NCBI GenBank assembly: GCA_002310235.1
Contig: DBYO01000030.1
Coordinates: forward strand, 1-52,782
Direction: 5' to 3'
Origin: Bacteroidales bacterium UBA1184
GTDB taxonomy: Bacteria; Bacteroidota; Bacteroidia; Bacteroidales; ML635J-15
Length of the DNA stretch: 52,782 bases
Shown here: one piece after another, positions 48,328 to 52,782 of the stretch
Numbering within the stretch: the first letter of the stretch is position 1
Layout of the letters: each line of letters begins with the position of its first letter
Notes under the pieces: generated by a model
The model's database searches: none
What the model saw: only the letters and a program-made list of their open reading frames with translations
Told to the model about the DNA's origin: nothing
Made by a program: the position numbers and the translations under genes

Positions 48328-49557
48328 GTGGTTCGTAACATTAACATCAACGACTATAATTATAGCCTGCCCGACGAAAAAATCGCCAAATATCCTCTTG
48401 CCGAGCGTGATATGTCGAAACTTCTTGTTTTCGACGGCGATAAGATAGAGGAGGACAGGTTCCGCAATATAAGCACGCATTTGCCAGCCGGAAGCCTTTT
48501 GCTGTTCAACGACACCAAGGTTATAAATGCGCGCATGATCTTCGAAAAGGAGACTGGTGCGCGGATAGAAGTTTTTTGTCTTGATCCGATTTCGCCAAGC
48601 GATTATGCGCAGGCGTTTGCGCAGAATGGACGTTGTTCGTGGAAATGCCTTGTTGGCAATAGCAAGAAGTGGAAGGATGGTCGTCTGAAGAAAAACATCA
48701 TAGTCGACGGCATCTCACTCGATCTGTATATTACCCGTATCCGTGAGATTGGTAACTCGTTCGAGATTCTTTTTGAATGGGACAATCCCGAGATTTGCTT
48801 TTCGCAGATTATAGAGGTTGCTGGCAATATTCCAATTCCACCATATCTGAACCGCAACAGCGAGGACATCGACAAGGTGCGATACCAGACTGTATATAGC
48901 CATTACCAGGGTTCGGTGGCAGCTCCGACGGCGGGACTACATTTTACCGAACGTGTGATGGAAGATATGAAAAAATGCAATATCGAATCAGATGCTGTCA
49001 CTTTGCATGTCGGAGCCGGAACTTTCCAGCCAGTGAAAACCGACAATGCCGCCGAGCACGAAATGCATACCGAACATTTCATCGTTAAGCGTTCTACAAT
49101 CGAAAAAATCGTACAATACCTCGGCAACATTACAATTACGGGAACCACAACGGTTAGAACAGTAGAAAGTTTGTTCTGTGTGGGTGTGCAAGTTCTTGAA
49201 AATAAAGATATTGATGCTGATGAGTTTCATGTTTCGCAGTGGGAGGTATATTCGTACAAAGAAAAATATGATGCGCGTGAGGTTCTCGAAAACCTTTTGT
49301 CGTGGATGACTGCGAAAGGAATAGAATATATAAGGTGTGCCACTCAGATAATGATTGTACCAGGATTCAGATTCCGCATTACCGACAGGCTCATTACAAA
49401 TTTCCACCAGCCGAAATCGACACTGTTGCTTTTGTTGTCGGCGTTTATCGGCGAAGACTGGCGGAAGGTTTACAATTATGCACTGGAAAATAATTTCCGT
49501 TTCCTTAGTTATGGAGATTCGTGCTTGTTTTTGAATAAAACTGAAATTAAAGGCTGA
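48328..49557 (+). CDS. QueA-like S-adenosylmethionine:tRNA ribosyltransferase-isomerase family protein
   Basis: 409 residues. Family motifs: YSLPDEKIAKYPLAERDMSKLL, LFNDTKVINARM, GSVAAPTAGLHFTE, TLHVGAGTFQPV, FHQPKSTLLLLLSAFIG. QueA transfers the ribosyl part of SAM to 7-aminomethyl-7-deazaguanine in tRNA on the way to queuosine. The segment CSWKCLVGNSKKWKDG and the long insertion before it are features I associate with a second, QueA-like paralogue of Bacteroidota, so the assignment to authentic QueA is uncertain. No in-frame ATG exists before M29; GTG 48328 aligns best with the family. Its TGA overlaps the ATG of the acyltransferase by one base. Confidence 0.82.
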   Translation: MVRNININDYNYSLPDEKIAKYPLAERDMSKLLVFDGDKIEEDRFRNISTHLPAGSLLLFNDTKVINARMIFEKETGARIEVFCLDPISPSDYAQAFAQNGRCSWKCLVGNSKKWKDGRLKKNIIVDGISLDLYITRIREIGNSFEILFEWDNPEICFSQIIEVAGNIPIPPYLNRNSEDIDKVRYQTVYSHYQGSVAAPTAGLHFTERVMEDMKKCNIESDAVTLHVGAGTFQPVKTDNAAEHEMHTEHFIVKRSTIEKIVQYLGNITITGTTTVRTVESLFCVGVQVLENKDIDADEFHVSQWEVYSYKEKYDAREVLENLLSWMTAKGIEYIRCATQIMIVPGFRFRITDRLITNFHQPKSTLLLLLSAFIGEDWRKVYNYALENNFRFLSYGDSCLFLNKTEIKG

Positions 49558-50903
49558 TGATTGATTTTACTAATATTGAAAAGCGAAGATTGTCGTACGA
49601 AACGTATTTTATCTGGATACACTTCGCAACAAGGCATTTGTTTTTCCGCAGGTGCGAAATAAGGGGTCTGGAAAACTTCCCCAAGGAACCTTTTCTTCTT
49701 GTTAGCAATCATCAGAACGGACTTATTGATGCTTTGATGCCAATCTTCGGGCAGAACAAGTACCGTATGATATTTATTGCACGTGGCGATATTTTCAAGA
49801 AGGACTTTGTTGCGAAGCTGCTGAAATGGCTGAGGGTTTTGCCTGCATTCAGGGTGCGAGATACAGGGAAGGAGAACCTTGGAGAAAACGACAAGATTTT
49901 CGAAATGGCTGCCGATTTGCTGAACAAGGGCAATGTGGTGTCGTTGTTCCCCGAGGCCGCCCTGCAGTACGACAAGTCGTTGGGATCGTTCAAGAAAGGT
50001 TTTGCGCGAATAGCCTTCCGTGCCGAGGAGATGGCCGATTTCAACCTTCATCTGAAAATTGTGCCTACGGCAAACTATTACGAAAGTTTCTATGGCGCCG
50101 GACACGATGCATTATATAATATAGGTGAGCCTTTCGAGTTTGGCGAACTATTCGACCTTTATCGCGAACATCCCGAAGCTGCTTATCGTCAGTTGTCGCT
50201 TAAGGCTCAGGAGCATGTGCGTCCGCTTATGTTGGACATTGCCGATAAGGAAAACAACGAGCAGATTGATTTTCTGCGTATTGTAAACCAGGATTTAAAG
50301 TTTGGATGTAAGCGTCCTTTGATGTCGGAACGTCTTGCCTGCGACCAGAAGATGATTGACTCGTTGCGCAAGCTTAAGGAAGAGTCGCCGGAAAGTTTCG
50401 CCAGTATGATGGAAAAGGCAAAGCGTTATTCGGATTTGCTGGCTAAGTTAAATTTGCGTAACTGGCTTATTGGACGTAAGGTCGGCTTTGGCAAGATGCT
50501 TTTGCGGACTTTGCTGGCTGTTGTCTTCTCGCCCGTGTATCTTGTATTGTGGCTGCTTTGCATAGTGCCTTACAAGTTGCCAGACATTCCACTTAAAAAT
50601 GTGAAAGACAAGCGTATGACTGCCTCGTTCCGTTTCGCCTTGGGTTCGGTTCTGACTATTCCGTTGTGGAATTTGTTGCTGTTTGGACTTTCTTTCATCA
50701 TTCCGTGGCCATGGTGGTGCTCGCTTATATTTTTAGCAGTGCTATTTTTCTTGTTTATTCCGTTTATCAGACTGAGGTACTGGTTTGTAAAGTACTACCA
50801 CAGGTGGAGATATTTTGCAAAGCGTGGCAATGATAATGTTCTGACGGAAGCGATGGAGGTGAAGAAGGAGTTGGAAGAGGGATTGAAAAAATTGTCTATC
50901 TAA
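49557..50903 (+). CDS. PlsC-like 1-acyl-glycerol-3-phosphate acyltransferase with C-terminal membrane segments
   Basis: 448 residues. The acyltransferase domain (about 20-210) has the NHQNGLID motif (51-58; the NHx4D catalytic pair His52 and Asp58), the FIARGDIFKK block and SLFPEAALQYD near 129-139. A helical linker follows, and then two to three hydrophobic segments (about 320-345, 360-405) that are not part of ordinary PlsC; such longer forms are common in Bacteroidota. Expected to acylate lysophospholipid or a related lipid at the inner membrane; exact acceptor unknown. Translationally coupled to the QueA-like gene. Confidence 0.87.
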   Translation: MIDFTNIEKRRLSYETYFIWIHFATRHLFFRRCEIRGLENFPKEPFLLVSNHQNGLIDALMPIFGQNKYRMIFIARGDIFKKDFVAKLLKWLRVLPAFRVRDTGKENLGENDKIFEMAADLLNKGNVVSLFPEAALQYDKSLGSFKKGFARIAFRAEEMADFNLHLKIVPTANYYESFYGAGHDALYNIGEPFEFGELFDLYREHPEAAYRQLSLKAQEHVRPLMLDIADKENNEQIDFLRIVNQDLKFGCKRPLMSERLACDQKMIDSLRKLKEESPESFASMMEKAKRYSDLLAKLNLRNWLIGRKVGFGKMLLRTLLAVVFSPVYLVLWLLCIVPYKLPDIPLKNVKDKRMTASFRFALGSVLTIPLWNLLLFGLSFIIPWPWWCSLIFLAVLFFLFIPFIRLRYWFVKYYHRWRYFAKRGNDNVLTEAMEVKKELEEGLKKLSI

Positions 50904-50949
50904 TTTTTTTTATTCAAAATACCTGCTATTAAAATTCTATTGAAAAAAT

Positions 50950-50992
50950 AATATTCGCAATTTTGTGAATATTAAAAATAATATTACCTTTG
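50950..50992 (+). promoter_or_regulatory. higBA promoter with overlapping palindromic operator
   Basis: Half-sites AATATTCGCAA (50950-50960) and TTGTGAATATT (50963-50973) form a 24-base palindrome with one mismatch. The right half contains the -33 box TTTG (50962-50965), exactly 19 bases before the -7 box TACCTTTG (50985-50992). Binding of the antitoxin here would block transcription, the usual toxin-antitoxin autoregulation. Confidence 0.75.
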
Positions 50993-51013
50993 CCTTGCAA
51001 AAGATTTTAATTG

Positions 51014-51331
51014 ATGAAGGTATTATTTGGTAAGGAGTATCTTGGTCAGCTATATGAAAATGGATGTTGCAATGACAAGAGACATCGTTTTCAGCCTCAA
51101 ATTGTAAGAAAATACAAAAAGGTTGTTGACCTGATGATAAGTTCGCCGAATGTTTTATCGTTAACAAGATATAACTCGCTATGTTACGAGAAGCTATCTG
51201 GCAATAAGTTGGGATTGTCATCAGTTAGAGTGAATGACAAATATCGAATTGAATTTGAAGAACTTTTGCAAGAAGAAGAGACGATAGCTACAATTTGTAA
51301 TATAACTGAATTGAGTAACCATTATAAATAA
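51014..51331 (+). CDS. higB: HigB-type toxin (RelE/ParE superfamily)
   Basis: 105 residues. The C-terminal part has LTRYNSLCYEKLSGNKLGLSSVRVNDKYRIEFE, the HigB pattern of a basic core strand followed by R-V-N-D-x-Y-R-I-x-F. HigB toxins cleave mRNA in the ribosome. Longer N-terminus and the acidic end (EELLQEEET) are within family variation. Toxin-first order with the antitoxin 3 bases downstream is typical for higBA. ATG 51014 is used rather than TTG 51011. Transcription should begin near 51000 from the predicted promoter. Confidence 0.87.
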   Translation: MKVLFGKEYLGQLYENGCCNDKRHRFQPQIVRKYKKVVDLMISSPNVLSLTRYNSLCYEKLSGNKLGLSSVRVNDKYRIEFEELLQEEETIATICNITELSNHYK

Positions 51332-51334
51332 GCA

Positions 51335-51658
51335 ATGAAAACTTTGGAAGCAAACAATATGACGCCTTACGAGCCGACGCATCCCGGCGAGGTAATAAAA
51401 GACGAAATTGAGTATAGGGGGATTTCGCAGCGTGCATTGGCAATGCAGATTGGCGTGTCATATACTCAGCTTAACGAGGTGCTTAACGGCAAACGCCCAT
51501 TGAATACAGAAATGGCATTGCTGATATGTGCGGCAATTGGCTTGGATGCTGAGCCTTTGCTTTCGATGCAGACGCGTTACGATATGATAACAGTAAAGAA
51601 CAACAAAAGTTTTATCAGTAGGCTGAACTCAATTCGCAATATAGCAGCGATGTTATAG
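51335..51658 (+). CDS. higA: HigA-type antitoxin, XRE-family HTH
   Basis: 107 residues. PTHPGEVIKDEIEYRGISQRALA is the hallmark start of the HigA/VapI family, followed by the helix-turn-helix MQIGVSYTQLNEVLNGKRPLN and LICAAIGLDAEPLLSMQTRYD. It should neutralise HigB and repress the operon through the palindrome at 50950-50973. Starts three bases after the higB stop. Confidence 0.93.
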   Translation: MKTLEANNMTPYEPTHPGEVIKDEIEYRGISQRALAMQIGVSYTQLNEVLNGKRPLNTEMALLICAAIGLDAEPLLSMQTRYDMITVKNNKSFISRLNSIRNIAAML

Positions 51659-51728
51659 GAAAACACTTTTTACTAAATATATAACCACACCCCGATGACA
51701 TAACTATCATAAAAATATTAACATTCTG

Positions 51729-51870
51729 AGCTTTACGCTCTTATTCTCTTTTGTCAAAATCTGGTAAATTTTCACAAGTAGCGAGAATAAGCGAGCGAGA
51801 GTTTCACGCTTTAGGCGTGAACTGTTTCGTGCTTATTAGCTACAAAGGTTTTACCAGAGCCTGACAAAAT
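51729..51870. repeat. nested inverted-repeat region (possible structured RNA or recombination site)
   Basis: Three sets of complementary segments are visible: ttttgtca...tctggtaaa...gtagc (51749-51782) with gctac...ttaccaga..tgacaaaa (51839-51870); cttattctc (51740-51748) with gagaataag (51783-51791); and ttcacgc / gcgtgaa around 51803-51821. The second overlaps a gctcttattctc / gagaataagcgagc pairing, so alternative folds are possible. No reverse transcriptase, integrase or transposase is in the window. The spacer 51659-51905 holds nothing else that I recognise. Confidence 0.55.
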
Positions 51871-51905
51871 GATAGGCAGCAAACGAAATGGTTTACGCTT
51901 TTTTT

Positions 51906-52112
51906 ATGGACAAAATAAATGACATACATATAGGCTCGCTGATAAAGGCGAAGATGGAGGAGCAAGGTCGCAAGCACACTTGGCTTGCCCGGCAGATAAG
52001 CTGCTCGCCTAATCACATATACAAGATTTACAACAGCCACAGCATACATACCGACCTACTTGTGAGAATAAGCAATGTGTTGGAGTATAATTTCTTCGAG
52101 TGTTTTATCTAA
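51906..52112 (+). CDS. small XRE-type helix-turn-helix protein
   Basis: 68 residues. INDIHIGSLIKAKMEEQGRK, then the HTH HTWLARQISCSPNHIYKIYNSHSIHTDLLVRISNVLEYNFF. This matches a widespread small Bacteroidetes regulator family with the pattern HIGxLI...LAxxIxCxxxNIYxIFxxxSIDTxLLxxIS. The target is unknown. It directly follows the nested inverted-repeat region. The reading frame is open to 51888, but ATG 51906 starts at the family N-terminus. Confidence 0.85.
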   Translation: MDKINDIHIGSLIKAKMEEQGRKHTWLARQISCSPNHIYKIYNSHSIHTDLLVRISNVLEYNFFECFI

Positions 52113-52153
52113 AACGGATAGGTTTTATTCTCTGTATTGGATAGGTTAATGTC

Positions 52154-52184
52154 TTGAATGTTAGGTAAGATAGAAGTAAATTTG
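52154..52184 (+). promoter_or_regulatory. predicted promoter of the 89-residue protein gene
   Basis: TTG at 52154-52156, 20 bases, TAAATTTG at 52177-52184; ATG at 52214. Two copies of ggataggtt (52116-52124 and 52139-52147), 23 bases apart, lie just upstream and could be a regulator site. Confidence 0.5.
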
Positions 52185-52213
52185 TTTCGTTAATTAATAA
52201 AAATGTAATTGCT

Positions 52214-52483
52214 ATGATAAAAATTGGTGCTGACGAACTTATTTTATGGCTTCGCAAAAACGGCAAAGCAGAAAACCTTTCCAATGATGGAACGTATGGA
52301 TTGGGATTTAGAATTAAAAGATTAATTGAAGAATTTGGAGGACATCTTGTTGAAGAAAATCGTGTGTGCTATTGGGAATATGACAAAAATGGTAAACAAA
52401 TAGAGCTTCCCAAGACCGCAGCCCAATATCAAATTGACGAGAAGCAACTTCCTGCATTGTATAACGAATTAAGTAAATTGTAA
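52214..52483 (+). CDS. uncharacterised small protein
   Basis: 89 residues, no signal or membrane segment. Visible: ADELILWLRKNGKAENLSNDG, GLGFRIKRLIEEFGGHLVEEN, CYWEYDKNGKQIELPKTAAQYQ, ending LPALYNELSKL. The mix of helices and a short strand with DKNGK turn could be a small nucleic-acid- or protein-binding domain, but I do not recognise a family. It has its own promoter and lies between an XRE regulator and a BspA-like gene. Confidence 0.7.
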   Translation: MIKIGADELILWLRKNGKAENLSNDGTYGLGFRIKRLIEEFGGHLVEENRVCYWEYDKNGKQIELPKTAAQYQIDEKQLPALYNELSKL

Positions 52484-52493
52484 AACATAAAAT

Positions 52494-52782
52494 ATGTATG
52501 CTAAATATTGTGTGATAAAAAACATTTTTATCACTATTGTTTTTGCGGTTGTATTGGGGAAATCAGCAACTGCGTATGATTTTTATGCTTGGTGCGAAAG
52601 TGGACAGACGTTGTATTACGACATTACGTCGAATACAGAACCATATACGGTGGAAGTGGTGAGAAATGGCAATATCCACCAATCTGGCAACCTTATAATA
52701 CCATTAACGGTTACCTATTATGATATAACTTATTCAGTTACAAGTATTGCAAATTCTGCATTTTCTGGTTGTAGCGGTTTGA
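52494..52782 (+). CDS. BspA-like leucine-rich-repeat surface protein, 5' part
   Basis: 96 codons seen; the gene runs off the window. Signal peptide of about 30 residues (CVIKNIFITIVFAVVLGKSATA). The mature part YDFYAWCESGQTLYYDI, a G-N-L-I-I-P segment, YDITYSVTSIANSAFSGCSGL is the characteristic entry into BspA-type LRR_5 repeats of Bacteroidales surface proteins. It begins 11 bases after the small unknown gene. Expected to continue with many 23-residue repeats and perhaps a T9SS tail. Such proteins act as adhesins in Tannerella; role here unknown. Confidence 0.85.
   Translation, partial: MYAKYCVIKNIFITIVFAVVLGKSATAYDFYAWCESGQTLYYDITSNTEPYTVEVVRNGNIHQSGNLIIPLTVTYYDITYSVTSIANSAFSGCSGL

Noticed and set aside
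51740..51870. Retron or integron attC site
   Set aside because: The inverted repeats are suggestive, but no reverse transcriptase or integrase is in reach and the attC core pattern is not clear; kept only as a structured repeat.

Overview
The window looks like a chromosomal segment of a strictly anaerobic member of the Bacteroidota, most likely the order Bacteroidales. The basis is the Bacteroidetes-type promoters (TTTG, about 19-21 bases, TAnnTTTG) seen repeatedly, two secreted proteins ending in type IX secretion (T9SS) sorting domains, two large TonB-dependent receptors with carboxypeptidase-regulatory-like N-termini, FISUMP-domain proteins, a DUF2027-Smr protein, a BspA-like repeat protein and a flavodiiron protein with rubredoxin for O2/NO defence. 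No genus can be assigned from this evidence.

Layout. 1-3.3 kb: rubredoxin and flavodiiron protein on the minus strand, divergent from an MFS transporter. 3.4-7.8 kb: minus-strand group of a PMCA-type Ca2+ P-type ATPase, an orphan acidic protein and a CapA-like protein. 7.9-13.2 kb: secreted esterase with T9SS tail, then aroC overlapping an AddB-like nuclease. 13.3-17.1 kb: FISUMP lipoprotein, SppA protease, an unknown tail-anchored protein and tRNA-Val. 17.2-20.9 kb: tightly packed lipid-kinase / two unknown secreted proteins / folC operon. 21-24 kb: polysaccharide-deacetylase-like protein, YdcF-like protein, 5-formyl-THF cyclo-ligase and repeat-rich spacers. 24.1-29.2 kb: hpt-adk-TonB_C lipoprotein-ansA-TonB receptor operon. 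29.4-32 kb: large T9SS-exported adhesin-like protein. 32-35.3 kb: lgt, 2-hydroxyacid dehydrogenase, sirtuin, GtrA protein. 35.4-38 kb: second copy of the unknown tail-anchored protein, with an AlbA_2 protein and an M64 peptidase. 38.2-45.7 kb: PgpH-like HD phosphodiesterase, TonB receptor, OmpH-like protein, glycosyltransferase, FISUMP protein. 45.7-50.9 kb: kinase-RapZ fusion, DUF2027-Smr protein, QueA-like protein and acyltransferase. 50.9-52.8 kb: an accessory-looking end with a HigBA toxin-antitoxin pair and a visible operator, a nested inverted-repeat structure, a small XRE regulator, an unknown small protein and the start of a BspA-like surface protein.

Most of the window is ordinary housekeeping and envelope biology. 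The least explained items are the paralogous pair of tail-anchored proteins (16.3 and 35.4 kb), one of them in an apparent operon with an AlbA_2 protein and a secreted metallopeptidase; the sugar-kinase-like/RapZ C-terminal fusion; the OmpH-like protein with a cysteine-rich juxtamembrane segment; and several families of intergenic palindromes and repeats. Starts were moved from the longest reading frame wherever promoter position, signal peptide or family alignment required it.
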